The translations under genes were made by a program, and so were the position numbers. From assembly GCA_020629035.1 (NCBI GenBank), contig JAHDEC010000010.1, positions 64,001 through 128,000 on the forward strand: a DNA stretch of 64,000 nt, in the 5' to 3' direction. Shown one piece after another: positions 45,474 to 53,961 of the stretch. The notes beneath the pieces are model-generated. The model did no database searches, was not told the DNA's origin, and worked only from the letters and a program-made list of their open reading frames with translations. Source of the stretch: Saprospiraceae bacterium (lineage in GTDB: Bacteria; Bacteroidota; Bacteroidia; Chitinophagales; Saprospiraceae). Position 1 is the stretch's first letter. The number at the start of each line of letters is the position of its first letter.

Positions 45474-47240
45474 CTATAGAATGACTAACTTTTTAGCGTG
45501 TTTTTTGCCAGATGAATATACATTGACAAAATATACACCTGCTTCATAATTAGCAGCATTAATAAATAAGTATTCTTTACCAGATGGCATAATATCATTA
45601 TGTACTACATCTACTACCCTACCTAACTCATCACATAACTCTAGTTTTACATGAGTTCTTTCATCCAAAGTAATAGGAATAGCCGTTATGGCAGATGCCG
45701 GATTTGGAAAAATGTCTCCCAACACTTGACTTTCTTCTAGTTGGTCTACATTACTAGGTATGGAACCAATCTTAAAAGTAAAATACCCTTCTGGTGCGGG
45801 TAAAGGCCTTGCAATGGTTTTACCACTCATGGCTGTCGCTTGTATATAATACTCTATTCTAGATCCTAATTCCGATTGAGGTATTTCTCCTTGCCAAATA
45901 TCATTTGCCGCATCAACTAAGACCATTGGCACTTCGCTAAATGTTGTTTCTTCTGCATTTTTGTAAGCTAAGTTTACAGCACTTATTCCAGATCTGTGTC
46001 TAACTACCGCTTGCACTAAATAATCATCATTTTCTTCTGGCGCTAAATCGGGTAAAGGCACGTGAGAAATTTGGAGTGGATCTTTAGTACCAACCTCTTT
46101 AGTTATACAGTGAAGGGCTCCGGATAACGGAATGATATCATTACAATCTATACCTACAATTTTATATCCCGGCATAAGTTCTTCCCATATTCTCAATGCT
46201 GTCGTATCATATTGCTCTTCATAGGTAGGAACAATAATCGTGTTATTAGCAATTAATGAGTTTGTATAAGTTCGATAGTCGGCATTCCAACTATCTGGAA
46301 AATTCCCATTCGCAGAAGGTGGCATAGGCATTCTAACAATCTTAAACTCTCTCCCAAAAGCGGCTTCAAAATTTTGAATCACATATTGAATATTTGCTTC
46401 TATTTGAGGACCATCCGCTACTCCTTCTGGATATTCTCCGACTAGCAAAGTATTCTCATTAAGAAGTTTCATGTGCATATCTATATGGTGTATCAGATCA
46501 TAAGGAAGTGCTTCCATTTTTATGTACTCATTAATCCCCATAAAATCATTCATAATCTGATCGACTGCTTCTTCAGAGTGGTTACTCATCCCAAAATCAT
46601 TTTGAGGACCATTTTCATCAAGTACTAAATTAGAAGAAAATCCTTTGCCTAGACCGTCAGCCATAAAATTCCCACCAGTATTCACTAAGTCATTTGGAGC
46701 GGCATTTGTCGAGTATACCGGAACATCTAAATATTCTCCCATCACATCAGGGACTCTATTATCTCGATATCGTGCTCTATTGTAAATCCAGTCAATCATA
46801 ACTAAATCGCCTACATCATTTAAATAACCAGCATTAGGTCCATAATCTCTTACCCAGATACTATCAAATTCGTCTTCGATAAAAAATACATTTGAAGAAA
46901 TATCCACTCCTGCATTAGTTAAATAATTCATGACACTATTTGCATTGGAACAAACAATGTACACATTCGTTTCCTCTCTTACATGCCGTACAATTTCCGA
47001 TAATATTTGTTGAAAGGATGCCCAAGTGATAATCACACCATCTAACTCTTCCCATTCTGCAGGTGTTCTTACAGGCGCTTCTGGCGGTTCAGAGTCTCCT
47101 CGCACCTCGCTAGTAACCTCTTGAATGTATATAGGCATAGCCTCTAATTCCCCGGGAGCAAATCCTTTAGGTAAAATTTGTTGTGCATGGAGACTAAAAG
47201 CCATTAAAGCAAAAAAGCAAGCGTAAAAAATTTGTTTCAT
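45474..47240 (-). CDS. Secreted agmatine/peptidylarginine deiminase-like enzyme with T9SS type A sorting domain
   Basis: The 588-residue protein has a signal peptide (MKQIFYACFFALMAFSLHA), a PAD_porph/agmatine deiminase domain (about 55-400) and a T9SS type A sorting domain (about 510-588; FPNPASAITAIPI, AGVYFVNVYSSGKKHAKKLV). Catalytic residues of the guanidino-modifying fold are visible: Asp in SIWVRDYGPNAGY, the GGNFMADG strand, His-x-Asp in HIDMHMKLL, and Cys378 in GALHCITKEVG. A beta-sandwich of about 100 residues separates the two domains. The family converts guanidino groups to ureido groups; the secreted, T9SS-sorted version in Porphyromonas gingivalis (PPAD) citrullinates protein C-terminal arginines. 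Whether this one acts on free agmatine or on protein arginine cannot be told from sequence. PorU/PorV for its export are in the window. Confidence 0.93.
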   Translation of the reverse strand: MKQIFYACFFALMAFSLHAQQILPKGFAPGELEAMPIYIQEVTSEVRGDSEPPEAPVRTPAEWEELDGVIITWASFQQILSEIVRHVREETNVYIVCSNANSVMNYLTNAGVDISSNVFFIEDEFDSIWVRDYGPNAGYLNDVGDLVMIDWIYNRARYRDNRVPDVMGEYLDVPVYSTNAAPNDLVNTGGNFMADGLGKGFSSNLVLDENGPQNDFGMSNHSEEAVDQIMNDFMGINEYIKMEALPYDLIHHIDMHMKLLNENTLLVGEYPEGVADGPQIEANIQYVIQNFEAAFGREFKIVRMPMPPSANGNFPDSWNADYRTYTNSLIANNTIIVPTYEEQYDTTALRIWEELMPGYKIVGIDCNDIIPLSGALHCITKEVGTKDPLQISHVPLPDLAPEENDDYLVQAVVRHRSGISAVNLAYKNAEETTFSEVPMVLVDAANDIWQGEIPQSELGSRIEYYIQATAMSGKTIARPLPAPEGYFTFKIGSIPSNVDQLEESQVLGDIFPNPASAITAIPITLDERTHVKLELCDELGRVVDVVHNDIMPSGKEYLFINAANYEAGVYFVNVYSSGKKHAKKLVIL

Positions 47241-47320
47241 GATATTGTGTTCTTCTGCACTAAAAATAAGGCAATTTTATATTATCACTGATCAATTAAA
47301 AAAAATCTTTGTCTTGAGAG

Positions 47321-47914
47321 TTACTTAAGTTTATCATCAAATTGTTCCTGAGTGAAATGCTCGCGCCTTTGTCCCTTGGATTGGCTATTTTCTGTAAACT
47401 TTTTAGAGTCACCTTTAGCAATGGATAAACTTTCCCAATGCTGTCCTTGAATCATTTTACCCAAATAAACTATTTGACCCACATGATAGGAATAATGAGT
47501 TAATTGCCTTTGGACAGCTTCTAAGATGGTATGACCTTTACTTCTTATGTAAATTAATTGCTGATAATTGGCTGGTTCAATATTGTTTAGCGCACTAAAC
47601 AAACAAGACCAACCTTCTTCCCACAAATTCAAAACCTCTTCTTTCGTCTGTATATCTTCTAATTGAAACTCTTCCTCTCTCCTTCTCCATTCCTTTTCTC
47701 CGTCCTCAGTAAAAAGATTAGTCCAGCGAGACATCATATTACCCCACATATGCTTTACAATTAAGGCAATGGAATTATCATGCTTGGAAGATTGCCAAAA
47801 CATGCGCTCTTCCGATAACTGCTCAAATGTTTTGTCTCCAAGTGTTTTGTAATAAGTAAACATGGTTATGGAGTTTGATAAAAATGAGTCCATCAAATCG
47901 TTATTGTGTTTCAT
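47321..47914 (-). CDS. DUF1572/DinB-like four-helix protein
   Basis: The 197-residue cytoplasmic protein matches the DUF1572 branch of the DinB/YfiT metalloenzyme superfamily: N-terminal helix DSFLSNSITMFTYYKTLGDK, the SIALIVKHMWGNMMSRWTNL helix with a putative metal-binding His, and the C-terminal helix with HYSYHVGQIVYLGKMIQG containing two more His residues four apart. The C-terminal tail is charged and polar. Related proteins include bacillithiol-dependent transferases, but the substrate here is unknown. It lies 80 bases upstream of the deiminase gene on the same strand. Confidence 0.85.
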   Translation of the reverse strand: MKHNNDLMDSFLSNSITMFTYYKTLGDKTFEQLSEERMFWQSSKHDNSIALIVKHMWGNMMSRWTNLFTEDGEKEWRRREEEFQLEDIQTKEEVLNLWEEGWSCLFSALNNIEPANYQQLIYIRSKGHTILEAVQRQLTHYSYHVGQIVYLGKMIQGQHWESLSIAKGDSKKFTENSQSKGQRREHFTQEQFDDKLK

Positions 47915-48151
47915 CAGTATGTTTTTTACAAAATTTTAACAGTCCAAATTTAATTTCATTATTAAGCTAAACCCCTTAAATAATAGGTTTATTCAATGTT
48001 GATTATTGCATATTATTTCGATAATCTGTTCGATTATAAATTTATTAATTCTTTTAATATGTAATCTAAAAATAAATTCTACGCCCTGTACAATAATTAA
48101 TAGGGGCTCATGGTTTCTTATGGGTCTTAACAAACAAGAAACAAAATTAAA

Positions 48152-48793
48152 ATGAAGAATTTATCAATATTTAGTCTGTTTTTTATCCTTTTATTTGCCT
48201 TTTCAGCAAATGCACAAACAAAATTTGGATTTAAAACTAGTTATACGCACTTTCTTACTCAAGAAGAAATTAGTTATGCAGCTATAGATTCAAGATCTAT
48301 TACGCATGAAGTAAGTTTTATCGAAATGACTCCTGCAAAATCCCTAGGAATCTTTACCCAATCTAATATGGGTTTTCTATTTTTTCAAACAGAAGCACTT
48401 TATTCACAGCACAGCAATAAGTTTCAAGTAAAATCTTACGTAAACGATGATATCGACGGTCAGATATTATCAGAAGATTACAAAAATTTAGACTTGAACA
48501 TCGTGGCTGGAATCAACAAGAATAATTGGAGATTTGGAGTAGGTCCAAAATTTCACGTAAACTTGGATGTAACTTCTGATTTAAACCAATTAGACTTTTA
48601 TCAGGAAAGAAGAAAGTCTGTAACTCAAGGTTTTCAAGGACTTGTAGGCTACAATTTTGGAAGAATGCATGTCGATCTAAGATATGAAAGAGATTTCTCC
48701 ACTGTTGGAAACCACATTTTCTTTAATGATGAGAAAGCAGCATTTAGCAATAAGATTAATGCCTTAAGCCTACATGTAGGTATGGGCTTTTAA
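48152..48793 (+). CDS. PorT-like outer-membrane beta-barrel protein
   Basis: The 213-residue protein has a signal peptide (MKNLSIFSLFFILLFAFSAN, cleaved at NAQ) and an eight-stranded-type barrel with alternating strands (TKFGFKTSYTHFLTQEE, NIVAGINKNNWRFGVGPKFH, GLVGYNFGRMHVDLRYERDF) ending in LSLHVGMGF with the C-terminal Phe expected for barrel insertion. This is the general small barrel family of Bacteroidota; no specific substrate can be given. It is a single-gene unit closed by a strong terminator. Confidence 0.82.
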   Translation: MKNLSIFSLFFILLFAFSANAQTKFGFKTSYTHFLTQEEISYAAIDSRSITHEVSFIEMTPAKSLGIFTQSNMGFLFFQTEALYSQHSNKFQVKSYVNDDIDGQILSEDYKNLDLNIVAGINKNNWRFGVGPKFHVNLDVTSDLNQLDFYQERRKSVTQGFQGLVGYNFGRMHVDLRYERDFSTVGNHIFFNDEKAAFSNKINALSLHVGMGF

Positions 48794-48815
48794 ATAATAC
48801 TCCCGTTTTCCTCTA

Positions 48816-48850
48816 AAAGATCGACTTCCTCAAGTCGATCTTTTTTTTTT
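48816..48850 (+). terminator. Rho-independent terminator
   Basis: A perfect 12-bp stem (AAAGATCGACTT with AAGTCGATCTTT), 4-nt loop, then a run of T. It ends the small barrel gene. Confidence 0.93.
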
Positions 48851-48924
48851 ACAATTCTATTACAAAAGTTTACTTACTTAGATATAAATCATAGTTACTT
48901 TGTGCTCAATTTGAAACCAGAAAG

Positions 48925-49224
48925 ATGAATTGGCTTAAAAAACTTGAAAAGAGGTGGAACGTTACGAGTACCCAAGTACTTATTATTTTATTAGTTTTTG
49001 CATGTACTGGATTTACCATCATGTTTTTAAAAAAACCAATTGTCAATTTTTTTGCGCCCGATGGAAATAAATCGATGTTGTTTTCAGTCATCTACTACAT
49101 CCTAATCTTACCAGTTTACAATGTGGTACTGCTTATTTATGGATTTATTTTCGGCCAGTTTGAGTGGTTTTGGGCATTTGAAAAGCGATTCTTTAATCGG
49201 ATGATTGGCAAAAAAGCCAAGTAA
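48925..49224 (+). CDS. Small two-helix membrane protein (DUF6787-like)
   Basis: The 99-residue protein has a basic N-terminus (MNWLKKLEKRWNVTSTQVLI), two membrane helices (about 17-37 and 52-75) and a basic C-terminal tail with aromatic residues (QFEWFWAFEKRFFNRMIGKK). It matches, from memory, a small conserved Bacteroidota family (DUF6787) that is sometimes mis-named as diacylglyceryl transferase; no catalytic motif is present. The function is unknown. Its stop at 49224 is directly followed by the stop of the convergent M28 peptidase gene. Confidence 0.8.
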   Translation: MNWLKKLEKRWNVTSTQVLIILLVFACTGFTIMFLKKPIVNFFAPDGNKSMLFSVIYYILILPVYNVVLLIYGFIFGQFEWFWAFEKRFFNRMIGKKAK

Positions 49225-50583
49225 TTACCTCCTAGGAATCAAGGTTTTAGGATACACTACAACACTCTCATTTCCTTCTTTATTAACCGAACACACTCCA
49301 AATAAGAAATTATCGATAATGATATTTTCCAATGCTACATCATGGGACATACCTACCCACTTGCTATATTGCCATTGAGGTGCTGTGGTATCCCGCCAAT
49401 ATACTTTATAGCCGACAATATCATCATCGTCCACTGGCTCCCATTTTAGCCTTGTTGATGGTTTTACAGCTCCTCCAATCATAACAAACTCTGGCGCTTT
49501 AGGCGACCAAGCAAGACTTGCCAAACTAATCGCATTTACAGCCGTCAGCTTTCTAGCAAATGCTTTATCCACTCCGGATAATACATCACCATAGGCAATT
49601 CCGTTTTCTTCTCGGATGTCTTGATGTTGTCGGTTATAATCTTCATGCATTTCCATAATGCGAACTCCTGGGAAACCAGCATCATTAAATGGTCTATGAT
49701 GTCCACCTCTACCAAAACGATCTAACCTGTAAATCATCACTGCTTTTGCATCATGCATATATTCACTTGTCATTCGCTCTATATATCTAGCTAATTGTCG
49801 CGATGGACCATCCACTTCACCTCCATAAAAGCGATTCCAAATCTGTTCTTGTTCATTTTGACTGGGTGGGTTTGGCTCAGAAAATATTCTAAAATGTACA
49901 TTATCTACAATCCCATCAATTCCAGATATATTACTAATCATATCATTATTAAGAACTCCGATAATATCCCAGTTTTCATCGATGGCTGTTTGTGCTAAAA
50001 ATTTCCCACCAAATAAACCTTGCTCCTCCCCTGACAGGCCAACAAATAGAATGGAACATGGAAAATCATAATGAGACAACACTCTTGCAGCTTCCAGCAC
50101 TCCAGCCATACCTGAAGCATTATCATTGGCTCCTGGAGAGTCTGAAGTAAAATCAAGCGGATCACTAACCCTAGAATCTATATCTCCTGCCATAATTACA
50201 TATCTGTTAGGAAATTTAGTGCCTCGCTTGATAGCCAAAACATTGACAATCCAAGTGTCATTGGGAATCCGAGGACTTGTACCTTCCTGAACCAAGCCCT
50301 TATGATATTTAACTTCTAAACAGTTTTCACAATCTTTAGATATTAAATCAAATTCCTGCTTAATCCATCTCCTTGCAGCTCCGATGCCTCTTACATCCGA
50401 AGTGGTATCTGATAAAGTGTGCCTAGTCCCAAAATCAGCTAAAGTCGAAATATCTTGAAATATTCTATCCGCTGAAACCGCTTGAATAATTTGTTCCATT
50501 CGTAGATCTCGACTAGGTGGTACCTGGGCTACTAATTCCATCCAAGCCATGAATAGTCCGACTAAGGCTAAAGTATATTTCAT
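49225..50583 (-). CDS. Secreted M28-family zinc aminopeptidase
   Basis: The ATG at 50583 is chosen because a signal peptide starts there (MKYTLALVGLFMAWMELVAQ); upstream in-frame codons would precede it with an odd leader. The 452-residue protein has the M28 metal-ligand order: Asp in SPGANDNASGMAGVLEAARV, the Glu-Glu pair in GLSGEEQGLFGG, Asp in NNDMISN and a late His (GGHHRPFNDAGFPGVRIME). A C-terminal FN3-like domain follows (about 375-452; TRLKWEPVDDDDIVGYKVYW). No T9SS sorting domain is present. It probably trims peptides outside the cytoplasm and is placed just downstream of the M4 metalloprotease gene, fitting a protein-degrading lifestyle (inference). Confidence 0.92.
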   Translation of the reverse strand: MKYTLALVGLFMAWMELVAQVPPSRDLRMEQIIQAVSADRIFQDISTLADFGTRHTLSDTTSDVRGIGAARRWIKQEFDLISKDCENCLEVKYHKGLVQEGTSPRIPNDTWIVNVLAIKRGTKFPNRYVIMAGDIDSRVSDPLDFTSDSPGANDNASGMAGVLEAARVLSHYDFPCSILFVGLSGEEQGLFGGKFLAQTAIDENWDIIGVLNNDMISNISGIDGIVDNVHFRIFSEPNPPSQNEQEQIWNRFYGGEVDGPSRQLARYIERMTSEYMHDAKAVMIYRLDRFGRGGHHRPFNDAGFPGVRIMEMHEDYNRQHQDIREENGIAYGDVLSGVDKAFARKLTAVNAISLASLAWSPKAPEFVMIGGAVKPSTRLKWEPVDDDDIVGYKVYWRDTTAPQWQYSKWVGMSHDVALENIIIDNFLFGVCSVNKEGNESVVVYPKTLIPRR

Positions 50584-50598
50584 AGTTTGATTATATAG

Positions 50599-50635
50599 AA
50601 AGAGTCTTTGCCTGATGTACAAACAAAGACTCTTT
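50599..50635 (-). terminator. Hairpin between M4 and M28 protease genes
   Basis: A perfect 12-bp stem (AAAGAGTCTTTG with CAAAGACTCTTT) with a 13-nt loop lies 21 bases after the M4 stop (50656). The tract after it on the minus strand is TTTCTATATAA, so termination may be partial and the M28 gene may be read through. Confidence 0.7.
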
Positions 50636-50655
50636 AAAAACAATTAATAAATTAT

Positions 50656-53600
50656 TTACTCGATAACTATTTTTCCTTGTTCTAGAGCACCATCTGCTCG
50701 TTTAATTTTGTAAATGTACAGGCCACTCATTTGATCTGTATTATGCCATGTATATCTATCATTAATTTGTTGCTTAGCCAATAGTTGCTTACCATCTATC
50801 GAATAGATTTCAAGGTCGTAGCTTCCATCCACACTTGGTTCGAAATATACAGTTCCTTGAGAAGGGTTTGGATAAACACTAAATTGAGCCAGCTCCAATT
50901 GATCTTCTGTAGAAACCATTGTTTTTTCTTCTATCCTCACATTATTATACAATACAGCATCAATGTTTTGGTAATTTTCAGAGAAGAAATCACCAGCATT
51001 CCCCAACATACATAAAGAAGTCATGTATAGCGTACCACTTCCAATTGGCAGATCAAATTCCATAGGTGTTATTTCGCCCTCTGGAATAGAATGTATAATT
51101 GGATATTCTGAAAGTTCAGCAAAGCCTTCATCATATTGAATCTTTGTCATACTAGAAAAACCTTCGTCCAAGCCTTCCACTTGGCCGCTATAATAATTGA
51201 TCATTTCGAATCTTAAAACCGGCTCTATCATGTCGTTTGTATTGTAACAAAGCGATTGATTAGTACCATAGAAATAATATAAATCAAATATATCCTCAGG
51301 ATCTGGACAAGGAGAAGGCGTAAAAAATGAACTGTTAGATCCGATGGCCAACCAATTGTCACCGTTTACATCATCTACTTGAAACTCATGCGAAAAGCCC
51401 GGATCTAAGTAAATGTAATCACTGTTAATGTCAGAGAAATCCTCATAATCTTCTATATCATTATTACCCATTAAATCGTAGGTGAGCAAAAAGGATGATA
51501 CCGAATTATTATCAAGATTATCATCAGACTCATGGAATAGATCAACCGTGAAGTCATTATACTTTTCTAGAGTAAACGGGAAACTAACGGTGGTTATATT
51601 TATGTAGGTGATACTTGGTCTTATTGGGGTTTGTACAAATCGTTCTACCACATACTCTTCGCCATCAAAATTAAAAGTTAACTCAAGGACTTCACCAACT
51701 GGAATAGGTTCGCAACTCTCTAATTCGAAGTAATATATCAAGGTATAGATTCCAGGGTTACAAACACTGGAGGTTAACTCTACTCGATCCAACAATAAAT
51801 CCGAGCCTTCTCCACTCGTAAAATTGATGAAATCAAAAGCAATCTGCTCAAACTCCTCTGAATCATTAACTGACATAAAAACTTGAAGATATTTCTGATT
51901 GTCATTAGGATCGTACTCGATTACCTTTTCGAAGGTAAAATGAATGGTATCTCCAGGAGCAAAATCTTCCATTAAAACAATTTCTTCATCGGCTTGAATT
52001 GTATTATCAAGCGTATATCTTAGGTTTAGAACAGTAGATGCAAAAACTGTATCTAAACCAGTATTTAAAATAATGACAGGAACCTCTAATTCATCCCCTT
52101 CACAAAGTGTATTTATATCGTCTGGAATTTCTAAACCGCCACTGATGTTTGTTTGATCAATGTCATTGGACAAACCTACAGCATACCACGCTTCGGCAAC
52201 TGCCTCATATTCTTCACTGTTCAGACCCCAAACGTCCTCAACATACTGCAGTGTATAATTAAAAGCGTCTACATAATTAGTCGATGGTGTGAAATAACCA
52301 ACCTGTGCTCCATAAACAATATCGGTAGCTTTCTCCCATCCTATAGCAGGTACATCATAAGCATTGCCTACTTCGTTTACACCAGACTTTCCCTCTACCA
52401 GCATATAGTACCAATAATTATATACACCCGAATTAAAATGGACGCCTCCATTATCAAAGAAACCAGTGATCCAAAATTCGCCCTTGTAAAAGTCAGGACT
52501 TTCAAACTCATTAGGATCTGCCATATTCCTAAATGGCATTCCATTGTCAGTAACAAACCGTTCGCCTATATTCCAAGTAAAATTCTCTTGATCATATTCA
52601 TATTCTAAGGCTTTACCTATAATATCACTGATGGATTCATTTAGTGCTCCTGATTCGTTTCTATAAATTAAATTGGAAGTAAAATTTGTGAAACCATGGG
52701 CAAATTCATGACCTACCACATCTAGTGTTGTTAAAGGCCCATAATCTACACATTGACCATTACCATAATGAGTTGCTGTACCATCCCAGTAGGCATTGAG
52801 AAAGTATTTACCTCCGATATGTACAATAGAAACTAAATCTCCTCCCTCACCATCGACTCCTATCCAATCAAATTTTTCTTCCATAAAGTCATGATACTTA
52901 GATGTGCAATAGTGAGCATCACCCGCTACCTCATCCAAGTCCTCATTTGCATTATCCCAATAATTATCTTCATCCCTAAATGGAGCATAATTATACTGAC
53001 CACCAGTAAATTCATTAGCATTTAGCGTGTAAATATTTCGATTTTCATCATACATCACAAATTGGTCAGGAGCGATAGAATCTGTGGTAATTGTTTGTTC
53101 TCCGTAATACCTTGTGTTAGCTGTTCCTTCTACACTTACTGAACAAATCATTTCGAATTCATCCAAAATCTCAGAAGTATGGGCATCTAAAATATATCTA
53201 GCCTTGTGATGATGAGGTGTAAAAAATTCAGCTTCTATTTCGTAAACTAGTTGATATGACCCAGAAAACTCAGGATATGCTTTATCGGCGACACAAAGTT
53301 TTTGAGAAACAATATTTAAATCCTCATACACTTTCATTACATCTCCCCCTTCTTCAAATACATGCTGAATAATTTGCTGCTTGAGACTTGATTTTATCTT
53401 AGCTTCAGAAACACTGGGTTCAATAGATATATCAATATTGGGAAAAATAGCTCCCGAAACTCGTTGAACTTCCTCATTCTTTACATGTAAAACATAGGAA
53501 GAACCTAGCACTGGCAAACCCTTAAATTGCTGGTGAAAGCGCTGACGAGTCCATTGATTTGGTGCATTAAATGTTTTATGAAACACTAAATCTTCAGGAC

Positions 53601-53775
53601 TTTGAAGGCCTAAATTTTTGAATTCTTTAGAAATATAATCGCTTGCTTTGACAGGGCTGTCTAATGTCTTTAAGTTTTGAGACAATCTAATAGCTACCTT
53701 ATCTTTTAAGTTGTTTTGACCAAAAACAACGAAGCTCAGCAGTAAAAATGGAATAAGTAAAATAGATTTTGACAT
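50656..53775 (-). CDS. Secreted M4-family (thermolysin-like) metalloprotease with T9SS type A sorting domain
   Basis: The ATG at 53775 begins the signal peptide (MSKSILLIPFLLLSFVVFGQ); a longer frame upstream is rejected. The 1039-residue protein has an FTP/PepSY propeptide (about 60-200), an M4 catalytic domain (about 220-550) with HEFAH (His356) and the third zinc ligand in ESGALNESISDIIGKAL, YGNGQCVDYGPLTTLDVVGH, and HFNSGVYNYWYYMLVEG. Two or three beta-sandwich modules follow (CARDB/Ig-like about 560-770, then a jelly-roll-like module), and a type A sorting domain ends the protein (SVYPNPSQGTVYFEPSVDGS, MSGLYIYKIKR). PorU/PorV in the window would process it. A promoter is present at 53811-53839. 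Confidence 0.95.
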   Translation of the reverse strand: MSKSILLIPFLLLSFVVFGQNNLKDKVAIRLSQNLKTLDSPVKASDYISKEFKNLGLQSPEDLVFHKTFNAPNQWTRQRFHQQFKGLPVLGSSYVLHVKNEEVQRVSGAIFPNIDISIEPSVSEAKIKSSLKQQIIQHVFEEGGDVMKVYEDLNIVSQKLCVADKAYPEFSGSYQLVYEIEAEFFTPHHHKARYILDAHTSEILDEFEMICSVSVEGTANTRYYGEQTITTDSIAPDQFVMYDENRNIYTLNANEFTGGQYNYAPFRDEDNYWDNANEDLDEVAGDAHYCTSKYHDFMEEKFDWIGVDGEGGDLVSIVHIGGKYFLNAYWDGTATHYGNGQCVDYGPLTTLDVVGHEFAHGFTNFTSNLIYRNESGALNESISDIIGKALEYEYDQENFTWNIGERFVTDNGMPFRNMADPNEFESPDFYKGEFWITGFFDNGGVHFNSGVYNYWYYMLVEGKSGVNEVGNAYDVPAIGWEKATDIVYGAQVGYFTPSTNYVDAFNYTLQYVEDVWGLNSEEYEAVAEAWYAVGLSNDIDQTNISGGLEIPDDINTLCEGDELEVPVIILNTGLDTVFASTVLNLRYTLDNTIQADEEIVLMEDFAPGDTIHFTFEKVIEYDPNDNQKYLQVFMSVNDSEEFEQIAFDFINFTSGEGSDLLLDRVELTSSVCNPGIYTLIYYFELESCEPIPVGEVLELTFNFDGEEYVVERFVQTPIRPSITYINITTVSFPFTLEKYNDFTVDLFHESDDNLDNNSVSSFLLTYDLMGNNDIEDYEDFSDINSDYIYLDPGFSHEFQVDDVNGDNWLAIGSNSSFFTPSPCPDPEDIFDLYYFYGTNQSLCYNTNDMIEPVLRFEMINYYSGQVEGLDEGFSSMTKIQYDEGFAELSEYPIIHSIPEGEITPMEFDLPIGSGTLYMTSLCMLGNAGDFFSENYQNIDAVLYNNVRIEEKTMVSTEDQLELAQFSVYPNPSQGTVYFEPSVDGSYDLEIYSIDGKQLLAKQQINDRYTWHNTDQMSGLYIYKIKRADGALEQGKIVIE

Positions 53776-53810
53776 AAAAAATGATTGGTTTTTTAAATGA
53801 TGTAATGTGT

Positions 53811-53839
53811 TAAAGATATTTAATAATTTAAAAGACAAA
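53811..53839 (-). promoter_or_regulatory. Promoter of the M4 protease gene
   Basis: On the minus strand TTTG (53839-53836), a 17-base spacer and TATCTTTA (53818-53811) resemble the -33/-7 pattern with one mismatch in the last base. The ATG is 36 bases downstream. Confidence 0.5.
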
Positions 53840-53961
53840 AGCAAATTTCTATTTGGTTTTTCTTTGTTTTAGTAGAATGTCATTTCGAATACTTTCGCTG
53901 CAACCATAAAATCTATTAGTTTAGCACAAACTCTTTTGCTTAAAAGCGGTATATTACTAAG

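Noticed and set aside
52153-52608. 151-codon plus-strand frame within the M4 protease gene
   Set aside because: It lies opposite the conserved catalytic domain with the HEFAH motif; its translation has no recognisable feature.
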